From positions 381,727-445,726 of the forward strand of contig JAESIW010000118.1 of the NCBI GenBank assembly GCA_016802295.1: 64,000 bases of DNA, read 5' to 3'. The position numbers and the translations under genes were made by a program. This document shows, piece after piece, positions 34,265 through 46,413 of the stretch. The notes under the pieces were generated by a model. It did not search any database, had not been told where the DNA came from, and worked only from the letters and a program-made list of their open reading frames with translations. This DNA comes from Brachionus rotundiformis (lineage: Eukaryota; Rotifera; Eurotatoria; Ploima; Brachionidae). Every line of letters begins with the position of its first letter. Positions within the stretch are counted from its first letter, which is position 1.

Positions 34265-35832
34265 TCACTTATTTATAATTGAAGAAATCCAGTCTTTAAA
34301 AGCATTAACTCTGGTATAAACGCTTAAAATGAATATAATTTTATTATTTCAAGTTAAAGTGTGAGCTAATTTAAATTACCCTGGTAAGCCGGGTAAGGCA
34401 CATCCTTCACCATAAGAGACTATTCCAACAAGAACAAATTTAGCTTCATCAAGCTCATCTTTAATGAACAATGGACCACCAGAATCACCCTGGCATGCGT
34501 CTTTTCCGCCAAGGATTTCTCCTGAGCATATCTGCAATGTCCAATTCTTTTCTATATCATTAAATACATTATTACAATAACTGCCTTCATATAATGTTAA
34601 TTTAATGTTTCTCAAATAATAAGACTCGATGCCTTGATACACTGTAGTGCCCCAGCCAACTGCATATGCATCTACATTTGAAAAGTCAGGATAGTTTATC
34701 TTGCTTGAGAGACAGGCTAGTTGAATCTTTTCTCCAAGAGTCACCTCATTCTCTAGCTTGATTACTGCTATATCGTTCAGACTGGTCTTTGGATCGTAGT
34801 TTGGATGCTTGATGTGAAGATTAGTTGAAAATTAAGTCTGTGTTATTAAAACAAATATCCACCTACCAGAATAAATTTCTTGATTGGAAGTTTTTCACCA
34901 AAGACCTGATTTCGGTCATAAATACCACTTAAATTGTGCATACCAAGATAAACACTGTACATTGACTCATATGTTGGGTGAAACTCATTAACTATTACAT
35001 TTATAATTCTCAATTGATTGTTAGAATAGAAGCTGACCTCTTTGACAAAGCAATGAGCAGCAGTCAAAAGTGTGTCCCTATTTATCAGAGTTCCACCGCA
35101 AAATTTCTTCCTTGTTCTGACAAAACCTTCTGCTGAAAATGTATAATTGAATAAAACAAATGCCATCGAAGGCCAGCTATGCTCTACTGCGATCACGCCA
35201 CCGACAATTTTTACATTAGGGGTTCTAAATGATACACCACATTGGTCACATGATGATCTGATAAAACCATTTGAGCAATTATCTTTTTTAGTGGTAGGAA
35301 TATTGGTAGTATTGTAAGTTAGTTTGATTGATGTTGTTGTATTTATTTTTTGAGTTGTTGTATCTTGATTTTTGACAATTGGCGTTACCCTTTGCATTAA
35401 ACTTACTAATTTTCAAAAGAATTAAAATTAGTTAATTTAGATTTGAATAAATTAGTTACATGGTAAGCAAACGGCTAGAACTACTGCAGCTATTGAGATA
35501 AAGGTAAGAATAAAGGAAATGATACAGAACTTATAGGAAAATTTATTTTTGTAAGTGGGAGGTTCTTCGAATTTTGCGGATAAACTTTGGGTGACAGTGT
35601 AAACATTGGAATGAGGCACATTATCAAACGATGCTTCATGGTACAAAGAGTTAAACTCTTTGGTATTTGTTACTTCGTTTGTATGTACTTTCAGATAATT
35701 TATTGATACGGTAGAGTCATTTGTATCATTTAATTTGGGTCTTTTTTTTTTATTTTTTTTTGGATTTTGGATGTTGACGGTGCCTTTGGAACGTGATGTA
35801 TTCGATTGATAAGCATATTTTTCAAAATCCAT
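34265..35832 (-). CDS. Type II transmembrane trypsin-like serine protease
   Basis: Exons 35832-35460, 35405-34867, 34807-34380 and 34322-34265 join in frame to 465 residues; introns are 54, 59 and 57 bp. The cytoplasmic N-terminus is basic. One membrane span (about residues 100-121, including FILTFISIAAVVLAVCL) is followed by a Thr/Asn-rich stalk and a Cys-rich pre-domain (CDQCG). The zymogen cleavage site is NVK-IVGGV at about residue 190. The catalytic triad is complete: LLTAAHC, SLNDIAVIKL and CQGDSGGPL. The Asp six residues before the active Ser (KDACQGDS) predicts Arg/Lys specificity. The end GVYTRV..FKDWI is typical of chymotrypsin-fold proteases. It should be anchored at the cell surface with the protease outside, like enteropeptidase or TMPRSS enzymes but with a bare stalk. 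Confidence 0.93.
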
Positions 35833-38800
35833 ATGTTTTTTTTTCTCAGAAGATTTTAAACGAAATTAAAAGTTTTTTTTTAACTTTTTTTTAATTTTTT
35901 TTTCAAGACATAAATTTTGTTTAAATTAAAAAAAAAGGTAAAAAAGTAAGGCTTTTTTACTTTCAATATTATCAAATAGTTAGGCAAAAAAATTATTCAA
36001 AGGTAAAAAACACTAAACAATTTTGTATTGTATACTAATTAAAACCAAATCTAAAAACAATCTTAATGTTTTGAATAATTTTTCTAACTACTACAAAATA
36101 CAAATTATTTTTTGCCTCCAAGGTGTTATGTAATTTGTAAATACTTAGTAGTGGTACTAATAGTAAAAGTATGGTTAAATTTTGCTTAAAATTATTGTGA
36201 ATTAAAAATCTTTATTTTTTTGTTGTGAAATACTGGATGTAGCAAGTTATGGAAAAAATAAAGCAATTGTCCAAAAAAGATGGTGAATGAATATTTAAAC
36301 TTTTTACAGTTTTGTATATAAATTGATAACTAAATGAAATATTTAATATTTTAACTTAAATTATTTTATAATTAAGGAAATAAATATTTCTAATAGAATT
36401 TTTAGTCATTACGTTAAAAAAATCCAGGATATCAAACAAGAAAATTTAGTATAGTTTAACTAAAACAACTCTATGAGCCTTTTTAACCCAATATTAGATC
36501 TATTATATTTTGAAATATTTTTGTTTTTAAAGTAAAATTTGATAATCCATAATGATTTCAATTAATTTGTTTTATAATTTTTGGGATTGTTCACTAGAAA
36601 CAAAAAGCTTCACTTAAAATTAAACATTTTTAATATTTTGGTTAAACTATGTCCCCTTGATGACTGTGTTGATAGGCAGTCAACAAGGTAGATAGTCTTC
36701 TGTTGGGAAAATTAAATTCTAAAATAGAAAATAATTAACTTTCATTTAAAATATACAAAAAGTGCGTCAGATAAATGATTAGCTAAGACAAGATTCTAAG
36801 GACTTGGTCAAGTGATAGTAGTATGTATGTATGTATCAGTCAGCTTATGAATAAAAGTAATGCATCGCATATTATTAAGTGACCCTAACGACCCTTGGTA
36901 GATCGTGTCTCTTAACCTTAAGAGTACAATTCATATTTTTTAAAGTTATTATTCGTATAAAAATTAGATATTAATTTAAAGATGCATTATTAGATAAACT
37001 ACATAGAACATTCATAATTTTGGTATAAGATCTATTTTCCGTAACAATAGAATGGATATCCGTAGTAATCGTATTTATTTTAGAATCTTCTGTCGCTGAT
37101 ATCAAGTTTGTGGTGCGACTGGGCTGATTAGGATTTCCGTAAGGCTATGGAACACAATTAAAGTATCAGCTAAAGGTTTATATTTTTATTTAATCTAACT
37201 ACTCAGAGGGTTTTATAAAGAAAACAAAAAAAGTTAAAATTAAAAACAGATAATTAAACATGTTCCGTTCCATTTCCCTCCGATGATAAAATTCAAATTT
37301 CAATTATCTACTTATTTATTTTCTTTTGACGATTGAATGTTGTAGATTTTTTGGAATTGTTCTGTAAGAATTATATCATTGTTACTTTCATTTAAACCAT
37401 CTGATTTTGTTATTTTGATTATTTTATTATTTAATCTGCTTTTAAAAAAAAATTAATAAAATTATTGCACTAATTAGAGCCAAAATTTGCTCTCTGTTGA
37501 TTTCTCAATATACCTTTGTTATACTTAAAAACCGTATCATTTATTCTATCAAAAAGTGATCGTTAATGAAATTGTATTGTTCTATCTCTTTTTTAAAATC
37601 AAATGAATATATTTCCAGTTTAATAAATTTTTGGGAAATCTGATTCACTTAAGGACGACTCTGATCTGATTATTCCATTTTTATATATGAATTTGTATAC
37701 GGTCTTTTTAATTTCAATATCCTCATAATTTTTACTTTGGTCAACAATATCAATGGTTTTTACTTAATCGCATTTTGTTATAACCAGTAGCCTTTAGTTA
37801 TTGTTTAGCACTATCTTTGTTCGAAATCTACAACAGAGACCATTTTGATCTCACCTTGGCTTCACAGTCGGCAAGTCTTTGCCAACATGAAACACTCGAA
37901 GCTCCGACAACACTTCGAACAAACTAGGCTCAATTTATCAACAAAAAGTTGATGAATATAAGTCTTTTGCTTTAAGTGATACACAAAATTCACTTAAAGC
38001 ATGAATTTAAACTTCTCCCAAAACTCTTTGGCAACTCAACAAATTTGGTTCTTTGAAAAAGATGCATATTGTGCCATTAACTTCTTGAACATCTGTTAGG
38101 TCAATATTTCTTTCTTCCATATCTTTTAGATCGGTATTTCTTTTAGAAAATGAAAACTGGATACTTTTTTTTTTAGTTAAAGTGATAATGACAAAATTAA
38201 GATAAAAGGAATCATTTGTTAGGTCAATCTCAATCTGATGAACCAGTTATCAAAATTTTTGCTAACCAAGACAAATTTGCAGCTTGATACCATATCTTTT
38301 TTAATAAAACAAACGAAAATGGTTCGAGTTCAAGAGTCAAATTCGATATATGCTTTCTGTTATATGAATCCAATATATTTCAAAGATATTTTCTATATTT
38401 AGTTTAATAATTAGTTAAGAAAACTTAAAAAAGCAAAATTCGTTGGCAAACTTTTTTATTTTTTATTTTTAACATTGGTAACGTTTAGAAAATTAAAATA
38501 CATCAAATAAGTCTTAAAAATAGAAAAATTTAGATTTTTATTTTTTGATTTATTTATTTTGTAAATTCGTTTTTCAAAATTTTTAAATGCCATTTTTAAA
38601 TAATTTTTTAATTTTATTCAAACTAACAAATCAGTTTAATTTCATTAATTTGTTTGGATATTTTGATATTTTGCTGTAATTTAATAATATCAATTATCAA
38701 TTTTTATCTGAACATATTGAGTCGAACAAGACATAGAATTTTTTAATTTATACAGGAGAAATGTTTTCTACCATCGTAATATGCTTTCTATTGGTGGGAT

Positions 38801-38933
38801 TAAAGAATTAAAAAAACTAATTATGCAAAAAAATATACATTGAATAAGTATATTCATGCATTTTCATCACATGTCTCTCAATTTCAAAAATGGACCGCGA
38901 CTTCAAAATATTTAATTTAGAGAAAGGTTTAGA
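35833..38933. other. Intergenic region with degraded repeats
   Basis: No gene found. (GTAT)4 lies at 36821-36836. About 36640-37180 shares order and wording with 41690-42215 (for example GTAGATAGTCTTCTG versus GTAGATAATCTACTG and CTCTTAACCTTAAG in both), indicating an old dispersed repeat. A GC-richer stretch at 37820-37930 has a 40-codon open frame without recognisable homology. Confidence 0.4.
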
Positions 38934-39091
38934 NNNNNNNNNNNNNNNNNNNNNNNNNNNNNNNNNNNNNNNNNNNNNNNNNNNNNNTAATTTTATTCAA
39001 ACTAACAAATCAGTTTAATTTCATTAATTTGTTTGGATATTTTGATATTTTGCTGTAATTTAATAATATCAATTATCAATTTTTATCTGAA
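38609..39091. repeat. Exact 104-bp direct duplication flanking an assembly gap
   Basis: Bases 38609-38712 and 38988-39091 are identical over 104 bp. The second copy starts immediately after a run of 54 N (38934-38987). This is typical of a scaffold join that failed to merge overlapping or allelic contigs; a real tandem duplication is possible but less likely. Confidence 0.85.
38934..38987. other. Assembly gap (54 N)
   Basis: Run of N; the true size is unknown. See the flanking duplication. Confidence 0.99.
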
Positions 39092-39258
39092 TTACATATT
39101 TAAAATAATTTAAATGAAATCCTAGCATACAAATTTTGTATTCAATTTCAATTTTGTTGTTTATGTATTTTTCGAATATAAAATATAATAAATTTTATCT
39201 GTTTTTTCTTTATTTTTCTTATTTTTTTAAATTTTCACATAAAAAATAATACTCAAAA

Positions 39259-41529
39259 ATGAAAATTCGACATCGTTTGGTGTCAATTATAATAAATTTT
39301 TTAATCTTTTTATCAAATGGTTTAATTGATCAATTTGATATTCAGTCTATTTTGAGCTCAAACAAAAATTGTAAACATTTATCAAAATATACAAAAGCTC
39401 ATGTTGTTTATATGCCTAGTTTAACTGTATCTATTGATATTGAATTTTCTGGCTTTGAAAGTTATGACCAAATACAGTTCAAATGTCTGATCAAAAAAGA
39501 TGTAAAAATTGCTTCACTGATATTTTTGCCTAAAAACCCAATCATTATTACCAACGATTTAATAATCGATCCGAGCTGGCAAATTGGCTCTGGTTTAAAA
39601 ATAAACTACATATATTCTTTAGGATTTGTGTCCAATTTGAACATCTTTGAAAGCTTTTACCAAAAAAACTTTTCTTTATTTATTCATTTTTTCTACTCGA
39701 AATTTGGCATTGAAAATGACCAAGATAAAGGCTTAGCCAATGATAAATACATCATATTTAAGAATATAACAAGTCTACGGTATTCAATTACTACCAAATA
39801 CGCTCCTTTTACATGTCCAATTTTATTCTATAAATGTTTGATTTCAGATCTTGGCCTGCATGGCTTGAGCAACACCATAATCAAAAATAATTACCTAAGT
39901 TTTAGACCAGTTCCTTTTGACCTAGGCTCGACAGTCAAAAATTTGGAACTCTACATTTACCAGACAATGATTGATCAAAATATTTTATATCCGAATATCT
40001 TCAAAAAGCTGGAGACTTTGACCATCTTTGGAAAATTGACCCAGGTGGACCCTGATATTTTAATGAATCTAAATAGAATAAAATCAATTAGATTTTTGAA
40101 TGAAAATTTAGAAATTTTTTCAACTAATTTTTATAAATGGCTTAATAATTTCAATTCAGAAAATTCCGCAAACTTGGAAATTTATATTTATAATTATAGA
40201 TATCCTGACTCTGATTTGTGTTTGTTCAAAGATTTAGCCAAAAATCGAAATATTTTATTTGAATATCAATTTATTGATATAAATTGTTCATGCACAATTT
40301 TGTGGTTGTATAAAATTTATCACTATCAAGATGGTATACATTTAATAAAAAAAAAGTGCAAGAATTTTATGCACTTAAATTCAACATGTGATTTTAGCTT
40401 TTTGTATTGTGATTTTGTAAAAAAAGTCAATCAGAAAATGACTGTAGTGGATTTTTTGTATCTGTCCGAATATTTGAACTTGGCGACTTCTTTTTTTTCG
40501 CCAATAATTGCAATAATCAGCCTAAATACCAACTTATTAAATATTCTCATACTATTTTCTGGACATTATTCGTCTGAACAGATAATACCAAAGTTTATAT
40601 TTGCCAATTCAATAATTAATTTTATCTATAGCTCAATTTATTTGTTTCACATGGCAAGCACTTGTGTTGGTATTCACGGAATCATATGTCCCTATTTTAG
40701 CAGATGGTCCCTTGTTCAATATTATGAAATCTACATTGTTGATTTCCTCGGCGGAATACTGAAAACTTATTCTAATTTTCTATGTGTTTTTATTTCACTA
40801 AACCGCTATATATTACTAAGAAATGATAAACTTTTGAAATTTTATAAAAAGTTCATATCAAATATGAAATTAATTTTTTTCACTTTGGCTGTGGTACTTG
40901 TGTTGATAAATTTGGACAAAATTCTGACCAGTGTTGTCAATAGAGGCAATTATATGTCTAAAACCTATGAAGCTTACGAAGAATTTCCCAAGAGAAACAC
41001 TTTTATAAGCTCGTTTGAACATGAACCACATGAAATAGTGACCAGATTTTTAATAGTGACCAAAAAGAAAAGATGGGCTTATTTTTTTTTATTTTGTATA
41101 AACTTTGTGCTGAATGATTTTTTTCTTTTTGTGGCATTGTGCCTGTCTGATTTGCTTCTACTTCAAAAATTTAAAAAAAGCATAGACAAGAAAAAAAAAG
41201 CAAAAGAGAGAAGTAATTTAAAGATAAAGAATAGTTCAAATAATGACTTATTTAATACGCGTTTGACCACTATTGTGATAATCAGCATCAATGTATTGGT
41301 ATTTTTGAGATCAATTGAATTTGTGGTAAACATATTTGTATTTTTATACAAAATTTATCCAAGTTCATGTGATAAGATAAACAAAATATGTACAAATATT
41401 TATCAAGTTGGAAATTTATTTTATCTAATTAGTTGTTCGTACAACACAGTGATTTATTATTTTTTAAATAGTGATTTTAGAAAAAATTTTAAGAAAAATT
41501 TAAAAAAACTAGCGATGTTGTTTGATTAG
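39259..41529 (+). CDS. Intronless 7TM receptor with a large N-terminal ectodomain
   Basis: Single exon, 756 residues. A signal-peptide-like start is followed by an ectodomain of about 400 residues with irregular leucine-rich wording (SVNLELYIY, LETLTIFGKL, NRIKSIRFL) capped by a cysteine cluster (NCSCTILWL, CKNF, CDF, YCDF). This resembles an eroded LRR domain with its C-terminal cap. The 7TM part starts near residue 410. The third helix ends SLNRYILL at about residue 515, where rhodopsin-family receptors have DRY, and helix seven has SCSYNTVIYYFLNSDFR, equivalent to NPxxY plus helix 8. A conserved extracellular Cys pair is plausible. The third intracellular loop is very Lys-rich. The lack of introns in an intron-rich genome suggests a retrogene-derived, lineage-expanded receptor family. 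Ligand unknown. Confidence 0.82.
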   Translation: MKIRHRLVSIIINFLIFLSNGLIDQFDIQSILSSNKNCKHLSKYTKAHVVYMPSLTVSIDIEFSGFESYDQIQFKCLIKKDVKIASLIFLPKNPIIITNDLIIDPSWQIGSGLKINYIYSLGFVSNLNIFESFYQKNFSLFIHFFYSKFGIENDQDKGLANDKYIIFKNITSLRYSITTKYAPFTCPILFYKCLISDLGLHGLSNTIIKNNYLSFRPVPFDLGSTVKNLELYIYQTMIDQNILYPNIFKKLETLTIFGKLTQVDPDILMNLNRIKSIRFLNENLEIFSTNFYKWLNNFNSENSANLEIYIYNYRYPDSDLCLFKDLAKNRNILFEYQFIDINCSCTILWLYKIYHYQDGIHLIKKKCKNFMHLNSTCDFSFLYCDFVKKVNQKMTVVDFLYLSEYLNLATSFFSPIIAIISLNTNLLNILILFSGHYSSEQIIPKFIFANSIINFIYSSIYLFHMASTCVGIHGIICPYFSRWSLVQYYEIYIVDFLGGILKTYSNFLCVFISLNRYILLRNDKLLKFYKKFISNMKLIFFTLAVVLVLINLDKILTSVVNRGNYMSKTYEAYEEFPKRNTFISSFEHEPHEIVTRFLIVTKKKRWAYFFLFCINFVLNDFFLFVALCLSDLLLLQKFKKSIDKKKKAKERSNLKIKNSSNNDLFNTRLTTIVIISINVLVFLRSIEFVVNIFVFLYKIYPSSCDKINKICTNIYQVGNLFYLISCSYNTVIYYFLNSDFRKNFKKNLKKLAMLFD

Positions 41530-43093
41530 GATATTTTGACAATTTTAAGATTTTTTTTTACTTTTAACCATTTATAAATAATAATATTATCTTAATTACA
41601 GTAAAGTTTTCATCAACTTAATTAGGCATGTTTAGTTAGATGTTCGAAATATTTGTACAGTGACACAAGATTTCAAACCTACATAAGTTGTCTGGGACAA
41701 TCAAATAGCCACTTGGTGACTGAGTCGCGAAGCAGTTAACGATGTAGATAATCTACTGCTACAATGAAGATATTCTTAACCAGATAATTAAGAAAATTTA
41801 CAATAAAAATCCTAATTTCTATGACACTTTGGTTCAAAGTTTTAATAATTACTAAAAAAATGATGAACTTTTATTATAAAAGACAGCAATATACAAAAGT
41901 GACATAGCATAGAGATGAGCTTTGAGAGTATTCTCTAGAGCCGTGATATCAAAAGCAATACAGATGTATTTGTTAGTTTAAATAATAATAATAGTAATAG
42001 TTCTTGAAAATAATGATAATTTTGCTTTGGAAATAATAATTGAAAAAATGGAAAATTTCATATTGGTATATTTTGTCAAGTTTTTTGTTTATTTCCTCGA
42101 TTTTAAAACTGTTTATTAAATGAAAACATTGAAAGAATTTGGAAAAAAGTGATCTTAACAAACCACAAACAACTTAGCCACCGATCTCTTAACCTTAAGG
42201 ATGCTGTTTAAGTTGTAATGAGAAATAAATCTGTTCCCAAAAGTATGACAACTGCAGTCATTGGCTTTGGTCATCTCAATCAGACCAACTACTTGATAAA
42301 AATAAAAAAAAGAAATGTTGTGCATCTGGTGAAATAAGCAAAAGACAATTCACTTTGAACACGCTCAAGATGGTCATCCTATTAATGGACAGCTCTATCG
42401 AATCCAATTCCAAAAGCTTGATACACCATGTAAATCTTGGAAAATTGAAAACTTAAAATTACTTATCTTGAACTTCATTTAAATTAATAAACTTTAGCCC
42501 AAACTTTTGATTCTCATTCTGATTTTTATCTAGTCTCTAAAAAAGGTTTATTTTAGATGCCAATACCAATTTGAAGCTTGATGCAGTGAGTATATTTATT
42601 TCATTAATAATACAGAGAGGTATCGAATTACTCTAGATTAAAGGGTTTATATTGATTCTAATATTTTAATTAGATAAATTTTACCTTATGGTGAATAGAA
42701 ATGCTAAAATTTTTGATTCATTTTATATTAAATGATTCTCTTTCATATAATTAAAAACAACTAGTTTTTATTTCAAAAAATGAAATTCGTCTAAATAAAA
42801 ATCTGGAACAATTCTGACAATAATCTAATTTTTATAAATATATAAATAAATCAATAAAAAATATTTCAAAAATAGAAAATTATAATTTTTAATTTTTATT
42901 TGAGATAAAATTAGTCTAAAAATAATTCTTGTTAGATTTTTCTACCTTTAATGATAAGATAAACGCATATATAATCGATATTTTTAAGTTTAGTTAATAA
43001 ATTTTCAACTAACATAAAATATCTAGTTTGAACTCTTTGTTTAAACTGATAACAAAAAAAATTTCAGAAAATAATCCAAATTTTCCATAAAAT
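41530..43093. other. Intergenic, with a dispersed repeat
   Basis: No gene found. Holds a copy of a dispersed repeat (see 42235-42595). The last 300 bp before the glycosyltransferase gene are simple AT-rich DNA. Confidence 0.45.
42235..42595 (+). repeat. Dispersed repeat, copy A
   Basis: This stretch is matched in reverse complement by 52365-52775 inside the golgin-45 intron. Shared words in the same relative order include ATTGGCTTTGGTCATCT, CTTGATAAAAATAA, GTGAAATAAGCAAA and CAATTCACTTTGAACACG, then CACCATGTAAATCTTGGAAA and ATGCCAATACCAATTTGAAG. No coding content was recognised. It is probably a diverged transposon. Confidence 0.75.
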
Positions 43094-44314
43094 ATGAAAT
43101 TTTTAAAAATTTTATTCAAAATTTTATCTATAATCATTCTTTCATGGGTAGTTTTGTTGTCTTTTTGTCACTTAAATCCATCAAAGTTTAATCACTATGA
43201 ATTAAATTTTGAAAGATATAAACAAAAGTATAAAAATTTCGAGGAATCAGCCTTGAGAACCAAAAACGAACTCAAAATTTCGCTTTCTAAAAATAAAAGA
43301 TCAAATTTTTTATTATTTGATTCTGAAAATGCAAAATATCTTTGCCTGGGAATCATTTCAAAACAAAGAGTTGGTAGTCAACCAAACAATTATGTCCAAC
43401 AGGCGATCATGTCTATTCTAACGCGAGTTTCATTCAAAAGACAAGATAAATTAAGATTGGTTGCTTTTAATATGGAAGATAACCCTGAACAAAATCAAAA
43501 ACTGCTTGAATTTAATGATTTAATAAAAATTGTCAACATGTCCTCTAATTTAAAAACAACAAATCCAAGGGTCAAAGAAGCATTGGACTATGGCATTGTC
43601 TTGGAATACTTTTCAAAGTTAAAATGCAATTATTCCATTTTGAGTGAAGATGATGCCATTTTTTCCCAAAATTGGTTCGAAATTTTGTTTAAAAATCTCC
43701 AACAATCAGATAAATTTGGCTTCAACAACTGGTTCGTGTGCAAATTATTCAGTGGTTACAAGTTTTTTGACAATTATTGGCTCAAAACGCCCAGTTTTGA
43801 GCTAATATTATTATTTTTTTGTTCATCTATATCTTTTTTTCTAATTCACATAATTTTTTATTGGATTTTTAGCAAAAAAAAATTTATCTTATCAAAATTT
43901 TTAATAATTTGTTTTGTTATCAATTGTTTAGTTCAATCATGGTTTTATTTATGTACAAATGTAAGTCCCAAAGGTAAGGGTTTTCACTATTATTGGACTG
44001 GCTTTGGTCTAGTATCGGCTCTGTACCCATTGCGTTCTCTAGACTCTCTATCTCTTTATCTGAAAGAGACTGTAAATTGTTATGTGAATAGATCGACTAA
44101 TTTTTTTCAAGCCAAAGATATTTTAATAGATATTTATAGAGAAAAAAACAACTTAAAAGAGATAATCATAGAGCCATCCATAGTTCAGCACACAGGAATG
44201 CATTCGTCTTTAATGCTAAAAGATTTGACAAATGTTGGTTATAGACGCATGTACAAATCGTTTACATTTGTTGATGATTTTAAATTGTTGAAATTTAATA
44301 AACCAATTTATTAG
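43094..44314 (+). CDS. PGAP4: PGAP4-like Golgi GPI-glycan glycosyltransferase
   Basis: Single exon, 406 residues. PGAP4 (TMEM246) adds GalNAc to GPI anchors in the Golgi and is unusual in having a GT-A fold interrupted by a tandem pair of membrane helices. The same architecture is seen here: an N-terminal membrane anchor (about residues 8-27), a glycosyltransferase half ending in the acidic metal site YSILSEDDAIFS (Glu-Asp-Asp at residues 185-187), two adjacent hydrophobic segments (about 235-260 and 266-289), and then a C-terminal half with YYWTGFGLV and the ending PSIVQHTGMHSSL. The assignment rests on architecture and these motifs; sequence similarity was not computed. ATG 43094 is the first in frame and gives a short cytoplasmic tail. 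No introns, unlike most neighbours. Confidence 0.75.
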   Translation: MKFLKILFKILSIIILSWVVLLSFCHLNPSKFNHYELNFERYKQKYKNFEESALRTKNELKISLSKNKRSNFLLFDSENAKYLCLGIISKQRVGSQPNNYVQQAIMSILTRVSFKRQDKLRLVAFNMEDNPEQNQKLLEFNDLIKIVNMSSNLKTTNPRVKEALDYGIVLEYFSKLKCNYSILSEDDAIFSQNWFEILFKNLQQSDKFGFNNWFVCKLFSGYKFFDNYWLKTPSFELILLFFCSSISFFLIHIIFYWIFSKKKFILSKFLIICFVINCLVQSWFYLCTNVSPKGKGFHYYWTGFGLVSALYPLRSLDSLSLYLKETVNCYVNRSTNFFQAKDILIDIYREKNNLKEIIIEPSIVQHTGMHSSLMLKDLTNVGYRRMYKSFTFVDDFKLLKFNKPIY

Positions 44315-44715
44315 AAAAATTTTTAATTTCTAAAATAATTATGATTTAATTTACATTTAATTAGCTCTGATACTAATTATATATTTTTTAATGATTGTAT
44401 TTGATGCGAAATAAAAAAAAATGTAATTAATTTACTGTACTTTTAATTTTGTATAATTTTATAAAAATATTTTCTCATATATTAATATTAACTTATAAAA
44501 TAGATTGATTTTTAAATTTTTAAATTTATTAACTCATTTTTTGTAAGGTTTAATTGTAAGTTTTTATTTCAAAAAGATTGGTACGAAAGAATTTGTGTGA
44601 AATTTTATATTTGAATTTCATTTTTAACTAAAATTTGGAATGCTAGTTCACAATAATCTTGAAATAATTTAAAGTAAACTTTGCATTAATACATTTAAAT
44701 TTAAAGACTGATCTA

Positions 44716-44826
44716 ATGATTCTTCTTATCTTAATTTTATTGGCAATGAAATATGCAAAAAATGGAGAGAGAATCTTATTTACCTGACTCATGGTACTTT
44801 TACTTTTAATGAATTAAAATAAAAAG
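44716..44826 (+). pseudogene. Inverted partial copy of the PLAT-gene 3' region
   Basis: About 110 bp here are the near-identical reverse complement of 46741-46860, covering the last codons of the first exon of the PLAT gene and the start of its intron (shared GGAGAGAGAATCTTATTTAC and ACTCATGGTACTTTT). One 10-bp deletion (CACCTATTTT missing) breaks the frame. The copy is too short to function. It marks a recent inverted segmental duplication with a spacer of about 1.9 kb. Confidence 0.85.
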
Positions 44827-45144
44827 ATTATTAATTTGATTATAACTTTAGTTAATAGGGTTTACGATACTTCAAATACTTTCCAATAAAAAAAATTTAA
44901 ATTTTAAAAATTTAATTTTGATTGATTAAAAACACATTAAATTAAAATAATTGAAATAAAAAAAAATATTTTTTTCAGTAGCTAAATTATTTCATATAAT
45001 AGCTAATCTATTTTTTGATGTAGCAACTTTTTAATAATGATTTTGAGGTCTAATTTAAATAAATTGTCAACATGTAAGTGATCACTAATAGTTAAACAAA
45101 ACAAGCGCATTGTTAAGCTTAGACACAATAATAGAGTTGTATAA

Positions 45145-45984
45145 ATGGTATCGTCAACAAAAATTGATTATGAAGCAACAAAAGAAGGTTGTAGAAACTA
45201 TTTGAACTCAACTGGTCCTTGGTCTACATTTCAAGAATATGTGTTATGGAACAATTCATACAAGATCATAGAAATTAATCATATTGAGTTGTTAAGTGAC
45301 ATTTCAAAACTGTGAAATTATGTTAATTAGTAAGTGGACTAAAATAAGAGGATAAATATTATGGACCACGAATTGATGAGTTTGCCGCTCCTTTTTGTCT
45401 TTCTGTTAACCTTTATCCTATTTTAATAATAAATTAAAAATTAATGCTTTAATTGGACAAGAATAACAAATAAAATTTTTCTTTTGCAAAAAACGTTTTT
45501 GAGTTGCATAAATTATCGTTTTTGAAATGTCACAAAATCACATGTGCTCATGTTCTTGTCAATATTGGAAAAAACACTACATCTGCAAACATGTAATCGG
45601 CATCACTTACGAATTGTCAAAGTTTGACAAGTTTCTAGCTTTAGATTTGGGTACTGAAAACGCAAAAAAGGGTAGACTTCTTCTGCTCTTGAAAGAAACT
45701 CTGACTCAGCTGATCTTTTAAATCCGAAATTGTTTAATAGACCAACAACATCAGCACAAGCAACCGCCGGTACAGCAAATAGTGAAACAAATGATAGTCA
45801 ACCAGCATTAAATGATTTAACAAATCAAGCCGAAACATCCAAGCGTCCAGGAGGTCCAATTTTTTTAACTAAGCACCCAGGAGGCGGTCGAAAAAAGTTA
45901 AAAATTAAATTCTTTCTTGTATTTTTTTTGCTATTAATAAAGTATTTTTGCTACTTTTTTATCTATTTTTCAAAAATTAATTAG
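45145..45984 (+). pseudogene. SWIM-finger (MULE-type) transposase remnant
   Basis: A first frame (45145-45315, 56 codons) reads GPWSTFQEYVLWNNSYKI. A second (from 45527) holds a SWIM zinc finger, CSCSCQYWKKHYICKHVIG, the CxC..CxH form at the C-terminus of Mutator-like transposases. After a frameshift, a third frame (about 45676-45925) is a polar tail, PKLFNRPTTSAQATAG to KHPGGGRKKLK. The order fits the C-terminal third of a MULE transposase; the catalytic DDE region is absent. It could also be a fragment of a domesticated SWIM protein. Broken by stops and at least one frameshift. Confidence 0.65.
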
Positions 45985-46413
45985 TTACTAGAAAAAATAT
46001 ATGCCTAAAATATAAGCTTATTCTTTGAAAAAAAATAGATGTAATTTTTAATATACAAATTAAAAAAAAAATGAAAATCTCAATTAATTTTCTTTATTGA
46101 AGTAAAAATTTTCTATTTACAATTTCAGAATAAATCACAACAAAATTCTAATCGATTCCATTTAACAAAGTCATTCAAAAGTTAGCTCAAAAATTTGATT
46201 GAAATTATTTTATTTAAATTATATAGGAATTTAAATTAATCATATGAAAAATTAAGTTTCAATACCAAACTAAAATACGCCGAACAAAAAATACGAAAAT
46301 CATTTACTGAGCAATCTTGATTTTTAAAATATCTAAGTATTCACTTGTTCCTGAATGAGCGAGTTAACCTTGGCTAATTTAAATGACCAAAAATTTTCAT
46401 AATATACTTAGAA

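Noticed and set aside
41163..41351. Minus-strand frame antisense to the GPCR
   Set aside because: Shadow of the Lys-rich loop and helix 6; no independent evidence.
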